Source of the DNA: Lamprocystis purpurea
Lineage (GTDB): Bacteria; Pseudomonadota; Gammaproteobacteria; Chromatiales; Chromatiaceae
Assembly (NCBI GenBank): GCA_020718945.1
Contig: DYRB01000133.1
Location: 1-7,402 of the forward strand
Length of the DNA: 7,402 bases
Direction: 5' to 3'
Part shown: positions 1-5,335 of the stretch, one piece after another
Numbering within the stretch: position 1 is the stretch's first letter
How the letters are laid out: every line of letters starts with the position of its first letter
The notes under the pieces: model-generated
What the model saw: only the letters and a program-made list of their open reading frames with translations
What the model was told of the DNA's origin: nothing
Databases searched by the model: none
Translations under genes and position numbers: made by a program

Positions 1-477
1 GCCCGACGGGAGATCCATGGGGCCCTCCAGAAGGCCCTCTACGACTACGAGCGCCACCAATTCAATACCGTGGTGTCGGGCTGCATGACCATGGCCAACA
101 CCCTGTCCCGGGTCGCGGACCGGCCCGAGGCCCAGGCGCTCGTGGGCGAGGGCTTGGGCATAGTCCTTCGCCTGCTCGCCCCCATTGCCCCCCATGTCAC
201 CCACCACCTGTGGCGGGAACTCGGCCTGGGCGACGACATCCTGGCCGGGGGCTGGCCCGCGGTGGACCCGGCGGCCCTGCGCCGGGACGAGATCGAATAC
301 GTGGTCCAGGTCAACGGCAAGGTGCGCGGCAAGGTCTCGGTCCAGGCGGATGCGGGGCGGCAGGACATTGAGGCGGCGGCCCTGGCCAACGAGAACGTCC
401 GCCGCTTCATCGGCGAGGGTGCGGTACGCAAGCTGGTGGTGGTGCCCAACAAGCTGGTCAACGTGGTGGTGGGCTGA
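1..477 (+). CDS. leuS: Leucyl-tRNA synthetase, C-terminal part (5' end outside window)
   Basis: Cytoplasmic enzyme that charges tRNA-Leu with leucine. Only the last 158 codons are present, open from the first base in frame 1 to TGA at 475-477. Visible landmarks are typical of the bacterial LeuRS tail: a helical anticodon-binding segment (FNTVVSGCMTMANTL), then LAPIAPHVTHHLWRELG, then the C-terminal domain motif VQVNGKVRGKV, ending in NKLVNVVVG, which closely resembles the E. coli C terminus. The catalytic core and KMSKS loop would lie upstream of the window. The stop codon overlaps the lptE start by one base (TGATG), so the two genes are probably cotranscribed and translationally coupled. leuS-lptE-holA is a conserved gammaproteobacterial order. 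The identification is secure from the sequence; the coupling is inferred. Confidence 0.96.
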   Translation, partial: ARREIHGALQKALYDYERHQFNTVVSGCMTMANTLSRVADRPEAQALVGEGLGIVLRLLAPIAPHVTHHLWRELGLGDDILAGGWPAVDPAALRRDEIEYVVQVNGKVRGKVSVQADAGRQDIEAAALANENVRRFIGEGAVRKLVVVPNKLVNVVVG

Positions 478-995
478 TGGCCCGGGGCCGCGCCGTCGGG
501 CTGGGCCTGGTCTGGGTCGCCCTGGTCGGGCTGGGTCTGGGCCTGGCCGGCTGTGGCTTCAAGCTGCGCGGGGCGATGGACATACCCCCGGACCTCAACC
601 CCCTGTACATCCAGTCGAGCGCATCCTCCCCCGTGGCCCAGGCCATCCGCGACCGGCTGCGCGGGACCCAGGTGCAGCTCGCCGCCAATGCCAAGGAGGC
701 CAAGCTGGTCCTGCGCATCCTCTCCGAGCGGCGCAACTCCCGGGTAGTGGCGGTGGACCGCAGCGGCAAGGTGCTGTCCTACGAGCTTTTCTATCTGGTC
801 GCCTTCGATGCCGTCGGGCCCGACGGCAAGCAGCGGTTGGCGCGCCAGGACCTGGAACTGGTGCGCGGCTTCGACAACCCGGACACCGAGGTCCTGGGCA
901 AGCAGTTGGAGGGCGAACTGCTCTACCAGGACATGATCGATGACGCCGCCGACCGGGTCCTGATCCGGTTGCGGGCCGCCTTCATCAAGCGCTGA
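477..995 (+). CDS. lptE: LPS-assembly lipoprotein LptE
   Basis: Outer-membrane lipoprotein that plugs the LptD barrel and helps insert lipopolysaccharide into the outer leaflet. The 172-residue product starts with a short basic segment and a hydrophobic stretch, followed by the lipobox LAGC with the lipidated Cys at residue 26. This is a clear signal peptidase II site. After it, CGFKLRG and the DIPPDLNPLYI strand match the start of the mature LptE fold, and the FDNPDTEVLGK and MIDDAADRVLIRL segments match its C-terminal part. Length is slightly below that of E. coli LptE. The ATG at 477 overlaps the leuS stop, and no better start exists because the signal peptide begins there. Unusually, holA does not follow directly: a 155-nt gap holding an inverted-repeat element intervenes. 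Confidence 0.93.
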   Translation: MARGRAVGLGLVWVALVGLGLGLAGCGFKLRGAMDIPPDLNPLYIQSSASSPVAQAIRDRLRGTQVQLAANAKEAKLVLRILSERRNSRVVAVDRSGKVLSYELFYLVAFDAVGPDGKQRLARQDLELVRGFDNPDTEVLGKQLEGELLYQDMIDDAADRVLIRLRAAFIKR

Positions 996-1006
996 AGAAC
1001 GGATTA

Positions 1007-1124
1007 GCCGCAAATGAACGCAAATGGACGCAAATCGGGAAGTGCTGGGCCGAAGCTGCGCGGATCGCCTTGGGTGCCCGGTATGTCAATGAACTATTCG
1101 CGTTTATTTGCGTTCATTTGCGGC
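1007..1124. repeat. 118-bp inverted-repeat element made of 10-bp phased CGCAAAT units
   Basis: The left arm (1007-1035) begins GCCGCAAATGAACGCAAAT and the right arm (1096-1124) is its reverse complement, 26 of 29 positions matching, around a 60-nt loop (1036-1095). Each arm consists of three CGCAAAT-NNA units at exact 10-bp spacing, about one helical turn. The left arm starts 11 bases after the lptE stop and the right arm ends 26 bases before the holA start, so the element fills nearly the whole gap of an operon that is normally compact. A further copy, 28 of 29 identical to the left arm, lies at 7366-7394. As RNA the arms could form a long hairpin. It looks like a small dispersed repeat; no transposase is encoded here. 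Whether it acts as a terminator, binding site or mobile miniature element is unknown. Confidence 0.85.
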
Positions 1125-1150
1125 CAGTCTTCCTCTCCGGGTTGACCGCC

Positions 1151-2179
1151 ATGCGCCTGCGCCTCGACCAACTCTCCGGGCACCTCAAGCGTGGTCTTGC
1201 CCCCGTCTACCTCATCTGTGGCGACGAGCCCTGGCAGCTCGGCGAGGCCGCCCGGCGGGTGCGCGAGCACGCCGTTGGCCAGGGGTTCGAGCGCGAGGTC
1301 CTGGACCAGGAGGCCCACTTCGACTGGTCCGCCCTGGCCGCCGCGACCGATGCCCTGTCCCTCTTCGCCAGTCGGCGCCTCATCGAGCTGCGCCTGGGCA
1401 CCCCCACCCTGGGCCAGGAGGGCAGCGCCGCGGTGCGCCGTTACTGCGAGCGCACCAACCCGGACACCTGCCTGCTCATGGTCGCGCCCCTTCTGGACCG
1501 CAAGGACCTCAAGGCCAAGTGGGCGGAGGCGGTGGAGCGGGTCGGGGCCCTGGTCCAGGTCTGGCCCCTGGAGGGACCGCGGCTCATTGCTTGGCTGGGG
1601 GAGCGCCTGGCCGGGGCCGGCTTCGACCCGGCCCCGGGGGTCGCCGCCCTGCTCGCCGAGCGGGTGGAGGGCAACCTGCTGGCGGCGGTCCAGGAGGTCG
1701 AGAAGCTCAGGCTGCTGCGCGACCCGGGCCCATTGGACGAGGCCGGGCTGTTGGCGGCCATCTGTGACAACGCCCGCTACGACCTGTTCGATCTCAGCGA
1801 CGCCGCCCTGGCCGGCGACCGGGCCCGGGTGACCCGGGTCATTCATGGCCTGGAGGGGGAGGGCACCGCCGCGCCCCTGGTCCTCTGGGTCCTGGCCCGG
1901 GAGCTGCGGGTCCTGGCCGCCGCGGCCTATGCCCAGGACGGTGGGCGCGACCCGGCCCGGGTCCTGGCCGAGCAGCGCATCCCCGAGGGCCGTCAGGCGA
2001 CGGTCCTGCGGGCGCTCCGTCGCCTGTCCCTGGCCCGTATCCAGGCCCTGCTGCGCCGCTGCGCCACCGCCGACCGGGCCATCAAGGGCCTGGCCCAGGA
2101 TGACCCCTGGCTCCTGCTGCACCGCATCGCCGACACCCTGGCCGGCGGCCCCGGCCAGGGCTGGGAAGCCCCCGCCTGA
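1151..2179 (+). CDS. holA: DNA polymerase III subunit delta
   Basis: Delta subunit of the clamp-loader complex, which opens the beta sliding clamp so that it can be loaded on DNA. I place the start at ATG 1151, giving 342 residues against 343 in E. coli. The frame is open further upstream to 1070, but that extension is only a translation of the CGCAAAT repeat (ELFAFICVHLR) and should be discarded. Landmarks are RLRLDQLSGHLKRGLAPVYL at the N terminus, GDEP at residues 24-27, SLFASRR at 70-76 (the clamp-contacting region in delta) and EGNLLAAVQEVEKL from 173, followed by the helical C-terminal collar domain. No strong Shine-Dalgarno sequence is seen before 1151. The repeat element upstream may weaken coupling to lptE or provide its own signal. 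The TGA at 2177-2179 is followed in frame by a Sel1-type coding remnant. Confidence 0.95.
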   Translation: MRLRLDQLSGHLKRGLAPVYLICGDEPWQLGEAARRVREHAVGQGFEREVLDQEAHFDWSALAAATDALSLFASRRLIELRLGTPTLGQEGSAAVRRYCERTNPDTCLLMVAPLLDRKDLKAKWAEAVERVGALVQVWPLEGPRLIAWLGERLAGAGFDPAPGVAALLAERVEGNLLAAVQEVEKLRLLRDPGPLDEAGLLAAICDNARYDLFDLSDAALAGDRARVTRVIHGLEGEGTAAPLVLWVLARELRVLAAAAYAQDGGRDPARVLAEQRIPEGRQATVLRALRRLSLARIQALLRRCATADRAIKGLAQDDPWLLLHRIADTLAGGPGQGWEAPA

Positions 2180-2455
2180 TCTGGGGGCCCTCAGACGGGC
2201 AACGAGGCCCACTTCTACGCGGGTGTCGCCGCCAATAAGCGCGGGGACTATGTGGCGGCGGCCCGCGAATTCCGCGTCGCCGCCGAGCAGGGGTATGCGC
2301 CGGCCCAATTCAACCTCGGGGTCATGTACGCCCAGGGCCAGGGGGTCGCCCGGGACCAGGCCCAGACCGTCGCCTGGTACCGCAAGGCCGGGGCGTCCAG
2401 CGACCCGGAGGTGAAATCGCGCGCCCAGGCGGCGCTGAAGGCCCTGGGCCAGTAG
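2180..2455 (+). pseudogene. Sel1-repeat protein fragment, 5'-truncated
   Basis: The reading frame continues straight on after the holA stop without another stop until TAG 2453-2455. It encodes recognisable Sel1/TPR-like sequence: EAHFYAGVAANKRGDYVAAA, then EFRVAAEQGYAPAQFNLGVM, YAQGQGVARDQ and AQTVAWYRKAG. Family members normally begin with a signal peptide followed by a block like the GDYVAAAREF one here. In this copy the homology starts almost at the holA stop with no upstream start codon in frame. The only candidate start is GTG 2252, preceded by GGGGA at 2243-2247, which would give 67 residues but discard the first half of the homologous block. Only about one full Sel1 repeat (the AEQGYAPAQFNLGVMYAQG type) remains. 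I read it as a 5' truncation at a rearrangement joint; translation from GTG 2252 into a mini-protein remains possible. Confidence 0.65.
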
Positions 2456-2460
2456 CACCG

Positions 2461-2485
2461 GCCGCATGACGGGACTGTATGCGGC
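2461..2485. other. Hairpin after the Sel1 fragment
   Basis: A perfect 7-bp stem, GCCGCAT (2461-2467) with ATGCGGC (2479-2485), and an 11-nt loop, five bases past the stop of the Sel1 fragment. It could end transcripts coming from holA, but there is no T-run. Confidence 0.5.
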
Positions 2486-2513
2486 GGAATCCCGGGGACC
2501 CTTTACTCAATGC

Positions 2514-2537
2514 CGGACGGGGCATTGGCCCCGTCCG
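2514..2537. terminator. Perfect 10-bp GC-rich hairpin, possible terminator without T-tract
   Basis: The arms CGGACGGGGC (2514-2523) and GCCCCGTCCG (2528-2537) pair perfectly around the loop ATTG. This is the strongest small hairpin between the converging transcripts of the holA block and vapBC. It is followed by AAACGGG rather than a T-tract on the plus strand, so a terminator role is only a positional inference. Confidence 0.4.
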
Positions 2538-2594
2538 AAACGGGTCCTCCGAAGTTGCGGTCCCGTGCTGGCGGTCGGCGACGGAATAAAGCTT

Positions 2595-2620
2595 CGGGAC
2601 GGGGCGAATGCACCGTCCCG
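2595..2620. other. Hairpin related to the 2514-2537 stem
   Basis: An 8-bp stem, CGGGACGG (2595-2602) with CCGTCCCG (2613-2620), and a 10-nt loop. Its left arm continues into GGGACGGGGC, resembling the left arm of the 2514-2537 hairpin, so the two may be diverged copies of one element. Confidence 0.45.
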
Positions 2621-2672
2621 CCGCGGTGCCGGCCGGAGGCCAGTGCTCCCAGCAGGGGCCGGCGGTCCCGGG

Positions 2673-2695
2673 GTGGGAGCGGCTTTAGCCGCGAC
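2673..2695 (+). repeat. REP-like palindromic element, copy 1
   Basis: Head GTGGGAGC, a stem-loop GCGGC-TTTA-GCCGC (2679-2692) and the tail GCGAC. The same head and tail occur in two copies at 4961-4984 and 5026-5049 with different stem sequences that still pair. A GTGG head followed by a hairpin fits the known layout of REP elements moved by REP-associated tyrosine transposases; no such transposase is in this window. Confidence 0.75.
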
Positions 2696-2730
2696 CCAGC
2701 CTCTTCCAGCGGCTTCTCTGGAAAGCAACC

Positions 2731-2757
2731 CCCGGATTTCGCTGCGCTGCATCCGGG
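2731..2757. repeat. Hairpin with TCGCTGCGCT loop, next to REP copy 1
   Basis: A 7-bp stem, CCCGGAT (2731-2737) with ATCCGGG (2751-2757), enclosing a loop with TCGCTGCGCT at 2739-2748. The same 10-mer recurs at 5009-5018 inside another GC hairpin, also beside a REP element. From memory, sequences of this form are common intergenic repeats in proteobacteria; I could not check that here. Confidence 0.6.
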
Positions 2758-2789
2758 CTAGGGGGCGAATCCGGCCTGCCCGCATTCCG

Positions 2790-3207
2790 TCATTCCGGCC
2801 GCGCGACCCAATTCTCAAGCAACAGACCCAGTACCCGCTCGAAGTCGCCCGTGTTGTTCGTGACCAGAATCAGCCCCTCAGCGAGGGCATGGGCGGCGAT
2901 CTTGGTGTCCATGCAGCCGATGGGTTGCCCCGCCCGCCGCAGTGCGGCCGCCAGCGGTCCGTAACGGTCGGCGGCTCGGATGCCCCAGTCAAGCACGGGT
3001 GTCTCTGCGAGGAAGGCATCGATCAGGGTGTGACGCCTGGTTGCCTCGGCGGGCAGGAGGGCCTGGCCATAACGCAGGTCTGCGCGTGACGGCGGAGATG
3101 GCGACCTCGTCTGCCTCCAGCGCCGCGCGGACCCGCAGGTCCAGGGCTGGATAGGCCCTCTTGAGGAAATAGCTGGACAGGTCCGTGTCGAGCAGGTAGC
3201 GGATCAT
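2790..3207 (-). pseudogene. vapC: VapC-type PIN-domain toxin, frameshifted
   Basis: VapC toxins are metal-dependent ribonucleases of the PIN family, inhibited by VapB. The start ATG (3207-3205) overlaps the vapB stop as ATGA, the usual vapBC arrangement. The first frame gives MIRYLLDTDLSSYFLKRAYP and stays in register to AISAVTR (residue 42), then runs into unrelated sequence and stops at 2989 (72 residues). The rest of the domain lies in another frame: ADLRYGQALL, VLDWGIRAADRYG, DTKIAAHALAEG, VTNNTGDFERV, ending ENWVARPE at TGA 2790. Restoring two bases near 3084 (ACGCGCAGA, probably once with an extra GC) gives a 139-residue protein of normal length. Acidic active-site candidates in the restored protein are D7, D44, D101 and D122; D44 sits where many relatives have Glu. 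Without the shift repaired, the toxin lacks its C-terminal acidic residues and should be inactive. A sequencing error is the main alternative. Confidence 0.88.
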
Positions 3208-3476
3208 TCCCGGCAATCTGCGAGGGGATTGTCTGGCAGTTCCTTCGGGTTCGCCCGCTCGGACAAGAACTCGGCCGGCAGGGGCGCCGCGTCCAACAGC
3301 CGGAACAGGGCCTCCAGGCCCTCGATACGGGTCCCGGGGGCCTTGGGGCTCAGGGTGACCTCGCCGGTCGCCTCGTCTTTGCGGACCCAGACCTCCTCGC
3401 CCGCCAACTCGAACCCGGCGGGCAATTGGACGGTTTGGCGTTGGTCGGCGGTCAGGCCCCTGGCGGTTGCGATCAT
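3204..3476 (-). CDS. vapB: VapB-type antitoxin (AbrB/MazE-like DNA-binding fold)
   Basis: Antitoxin partner of the adjacent PIN toxin; such proteins bind the toxin with their C terminus and repress their own operon with the N-terminal domain. The 90-residue product has a swapped-hairpin-like N-terminal region (QTVQLPAGFELAGEEVWVRK, residues 14-33, then EVTLSP) as in the SpoVT/AbrB fold. Its C-terminal tail, FLSERANPKELPDNPLAD, resembles the toxin-wrapping tail of VapB proteins. The start ATG at 3476 is preceded by AGGA (3488-3485) at 8-nt spacing. The stop TGA overlaps the vapC start. The frame is intact although vapC is broken, so the antitoxin may persist alone as a DNA-binding protein. It lies 82 nt downstream of alaA in the same direction, so some read-through from alaA is possible. 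Confidence 0.85.
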   Translation of the reverse strand: MIATARGLTADQRQTVQLPAGFELAGEEVWVRKDEATGEVTLSPKAPGTRIEGLEALFRLLDAAPLPAEFLSERANPKELPDNPLADCRE

Positions 3477-3485
3477 CGGTACGTT

Positions 3486-3539
3486 CCTCAGAAGGCCGGG
3501 TTGTCCCGTAGCTTACCCCATCGCCCGGACCTGAGAAGG
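3486..3539. promoter_or_regulatory. Candidate vapB operator: two CCTNAGAAGG boxes
   Basis: CCTCAGAAGG (3486-3495) and CCTGAGAAGG (3530-3539) match at 9 of 10 positions and start 44 bp apart, about four helical turns. An imperfect inverted pair, CCGGG (3496-3500) and CCCGG (3524-3528), sits between them. The box near the gene overlaps the vapB ribosome binding site. VapBC complexes usually repress their own promoter through paired sites, so position and form fit an operator. The promoter itself is not convincing: TTCTCA and TAAGCT at 16-nt spacing on the minus strand is only a weak match. Confidence 0.35.
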
Positions 3540-3558
3540 AGGCGCGGGGCGGCCGGGC

Positions 3559-4785
3559 TCAGGTCCCATGCCGCTTGCGGAACCCCTCCAGGAACCTAGC
3601 GATGCGCCCCATGGCCTCTTGCAGGTCGTCGGCGTTGGGCAGGAAGACCACGCGGAAGTGGTCCGGGTGGGGCCAGTTGAAGCCGGTCCCCTGGACCACC
3701 AGCACCTTCTCTTCCAGCAGCAGTTCCAGGATGAAGTGCTGGTCGTTGATGATGGGGTAGATCTTGGGGTCCAGGCGGGGGAACAGGTACATGGCCGCCT
3801 GGGGCTTGCGGCAGGTCACCCCGGGGATGGAGGTCAGCAGTTCATAGGCCAGGTCGCGCTGTTTGCACAGGCGCCCGGTGGGGACCACCAGGTCGTCGAT
3901 GCTCTGATAGCCGCCGAGCGCGGTCTGGATGGCGTACTGGGCCGGGACATTGGCGCACAGGCGCATGGAGGCGAGCATGTCCAGGCCCTCGATGTAGTCC
4001 CGGGCGTGGCGCTTCTCCCCGGAGACCACGGCCCAGCCGGCGCGGTAGCCGCAGGCACGGTAGTTCTTGGACAGGCCGTTGAAGGTGACGAACAGCACGT
4101 CCTCGGCAAGCGAGGCGATGGAGGTGTGGGTCGCCCCCTCGTAGAGGACCTTGTCGTAGATCTCGTCGGCATAGACGATCAACTGGTGCTGCCGGGCGAT
4201 CTCGACCATCTCCCGCAGCAGGTCCACCGGGTACAGGGCCCCGGTGGGGTTGTTGGGGTTGATGATGACCAGGGCCCGGGTGGCCGGGGTGATCTTGGCG
4301 CGGATGTCGTTGAGGTCGGGCAGCCAGCCGGACCCCTCGTCGCACAGGTAGTGGTTGGGGGTGCCGCCGGCCAGGGACACGGCGGCGGTCCACAGGGGAT
4401 AGTCCGGGGCCGGGACCAGGACCTCGTCGCCGCTGTCGAGCAGGGCCTGCATGGTCATCACGATCAGCTCGGAGACCCCATTGCCGATGTAGATGTCGCC
4501 CACCTGGACCCCGGGGATCTGTTTGCCCTGGGTGTAGTGCATGACCGCCTTGCGGGCCGCGAACAGGCCCTTGGAGTCCACATAGCCGGAGGCGTCGGGC
4601 AGGTTGTGGATGACGTCGCGGACTATCTCGTCCGGGGCCTCGAAGCCGAAGGCGGCGGGGTTGCCGATGTTGAGCTTGATGATGCGGTGCCCCTCCTCCT
4701 CCATCTGGCGGGCGCGGGCCAGGACTGGGCCGCGGATGTCGTAGCAGACACTGGCCAGCTTGACGGACTTGAGGACGGGTTGCAT
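3559..4785 (-). CDS. alaA: Glutamate-pyruvate aminotransferase AlaA (PLP-dependent)
   Basis: Cytoplasmic class I aminotransferase that makes alanine from pyruvate with glutamate as amino donor. I choose ATG 4785, giving 408 residues against 405 in E. coli AlaA. The frame is open back to 4908 but that extra 41-residue stretch is Pro/Arg-rich and unlike the family. After the start, SVCYDIRGPVL and KLNIGNPAAFGFEAPDEI match AlaA closely. Fold-type I residues are visible: the substrate-binding IGNP near 40-43, NPNNPTG at 176-182, D207 in YADEIYDK (pairs with the PLP ring nitrogen), the Schiff-base lysine K240 in FNGLSKNYR, and R378 in PDHFRVV, which binds the substrate carboxylate. GGAAG at 4798-4794 is the likely ribosome binding site (8-nt spacing), within the palindrome CTTCCGGAAG. 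It has a long leader region upstream and appears monocistronic, or leads into vapBC. Confidence 0.95.
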   Translation of the reverse strand: MQPVLKSVKLASVCYDIRGPVLARARQMEEEGHRIIKLNIGNPAAFGFEAPDEIVRDVIHNLPDASGYVDSKGLFAARKAVMHYTQGKQIPGVQVGDIYIGNGVSELIVMTMQALLDSGDEVLVPAPDYPLWTAAVSLAGGTPNHYLCDEGSGWLPDLNDIRAKITPATRALVIINPNNPTGALYPVDLLREMVEIARQHQLIVYADEIYDKVLYEGATHTSIASLAEDVLFVTFNGLSKNYRACGYRAGWAVVSGEKRHARDYIEGLDMLASMRLCANVPAQYAIQTALGGYQSIDDLVVPTGRLCKQRDLAYELLTSIPGVTCRKPQAAMYLFPRLDPKIYPIINDQHFILELLLEEKVLVVQGTGFNWPHPDHFRVVFLPNADDLQEAMGRIARFLEGFRKRHGT

Positions 4786-4960
4786 GGCGGGGGCTTCCGG
4801 AAGGCTTGGGTGGGGCGACCGGGGCGGGCCTGGTCTTGGTCCGACCTGGGCCCGATCCTGGGTTGCGACAAGCCGACGAAGGTACCCGATCCCGGCGTTG
4901 GGCTGCAAATGGGGCTGGTCACTCGCAGCAGTTCTAAATTCGGAGGTCAGGTCGGTGCCC

Positions 4961-5049
4961 GTGGGAGCGGTGCCTCACCGCGACGAACTAGCCTGGTGGC
5001 CACCGGGCTCGCTGCGCTTCCCCCGGTCGCGCCGAGGCGGCGCTCCCAC
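4961..5049. repeat. Inverted pair of REP-like elements (copies 2 and 3)
   Basis: Copy 2 (4961-4984, plus) reads GTGGGAGC, a stem-loop GCGGTG-CCT-CACCGC, and GCGAC. Copy 3 (5026-5049, minus) has the same head, loop and tail with the stem GCGCCG-CCT-CGGCGC. The two differ at four positions, which are two base pairs changed on both sides, so pairing is kept. Between them lies a 6-bp hairpin, ACCGGG (5002-5007) with CCCGGT (5022-5027), whose loop contains TCGCTGCGCT. The head-to-head layout resembles a BIME. Confidence 0.8.
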
Positions 5050-5190
5050 GGTGCTTCCGGCCTGGGCGCTAAGCGATGGGAATTCCGGGGGCGGCTTACT
5101 AGGGGCAGGAAGCTCAACCGCACGGGCGGCCGAAGCGGGGGCAAAGTAGCATCGCGCGGAGGGGCGTAGCAAGCACCGCACGCGAACCAA

Positions 5191-5216
5191 CGGGGACGGA
5201 CGGGGACGGACGGGGA
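5191..5216. repeat. 10-bp tandem repeat CGGGGACGGA, 2.6 copies
   Basis: Two perfect units (5191-5200, 5201-5210) and a partial third (5211-5216). The array is noncoding and short enough to arise by replication slippage. Copy number may vary between strains. Confidence 0.8.
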
Positions 5217-5232
5217 TGAGGTCGCCGTCGCG

Positions 5233-5256
5233 GAGCGGGCGAGCGGGCGAGCGGGC
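5233..5256. repeat. 8-bp tandem repeat GAGCGGGC, 3 copies
   Basis: Three perfect head-to-tail units beginning 17 bases after the 10-bp array. No reading frame needs it. It is another slippage-type array in the same gene-free stretch. Confidence 0.8.
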
Positions 5257-5335
5257 GTCCGCAATGGGTCGGCACCCGGGACGGGCGCAGCCCTTCACTG
5301 GGGGAAGGCTTTGCGAATGTCTTCGTTCGTTTCCG

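Larger units (their letters stand above)
2456..2789. other. Gene-free stretch with hairpins and a REP-like element
   Basis: No frame here looks like protein-coding sequence: the open frames have no recognisable motifs and run through inverted repeats. It separates the plus-strand leuS-holA block from the minus-strand vapBC pair, so both sides end transcription here. It holds at least five hairpins (2461-2485, 2514-2537, 2595-2620, 2679-2692 inside a REP-like element, 2731-2757) plus a short TTCCAG/CTGGAA stem at 2704-2723. No T-tract follows any of the strong stems, so a classical intrinsic terminator cannot be named. Confidence 0.7.
4786..5335. other. 550-bp gene-free stretch with REP pair and tandem repeats
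   Basis: It lies between the end of the asparagine-synthase-like gene and the alaA start, both on the minus strand, so it should carry the alaA promoter and the terminator of the upstream gene. No open frame shows recognisable protein sequence. Contents: an inverted REP pair (4961-5049), a 10-bp tandem repeat (5191-5216), an 8-bp tandem repeat (5233-5256) and an imperfect AGCCTTC/GAAGGGCT stem (minus strand, about 5309-5289) just past the stop at 5336. That stem has no T-run. I cannot pick a convincing alaA promoter. Confidence 0.7.

Noticed and set aside
1070..1150. N-terminal extension of HolA by 27 residues from 1070
   Set aside because: The added residues translate the CGCAAAT repeat arm; homologous length and the conserved N terminus start at ATG 1151.
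1094..2467. Long minus-strand open frame of 457 residues opposite holA
   Set aside because: Antisense shadow of holA with low-complexity Gly/Gln/Pro composition, running into the repeat at its end.
2466..3089. Plus-strand frame of 207 residues through the hairpin zone and vapC
   Set aside because: It crosses several inverted repeats and the antisense of the VapC pseudogene, with no recognisable motif.
4786..4908. 41-residue N-terminal extension of AlaA
   Set aside because: Pro/Arg-rich, unlike the family, and a good ribosome binding site precedes ATG 4785, giving the normal length.
3568..5169. Long plus-strand open frame of 533 residues opposite alaA
   Set aside because: It is the antisense shadow of alaA in GC-rich DNA; Val/Gly/Asp/Gln-rich with no domain, while the minus strand has full AlaA motifs.
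4961..5256. Possible CRISPR array
   Set aside because: Repeats are inverted or directly tandem without regular unique spacers.
5295..5335. Short tail NEDIRKAFPQ in another frame after the asparagine-synthase-like stop, suggesting a C-terminal frameshift
   Set aside because: Only about a dozen residues look ordinary, and the main frame ends at a reasonable length; nothing in known relatives lets me assign the tail.
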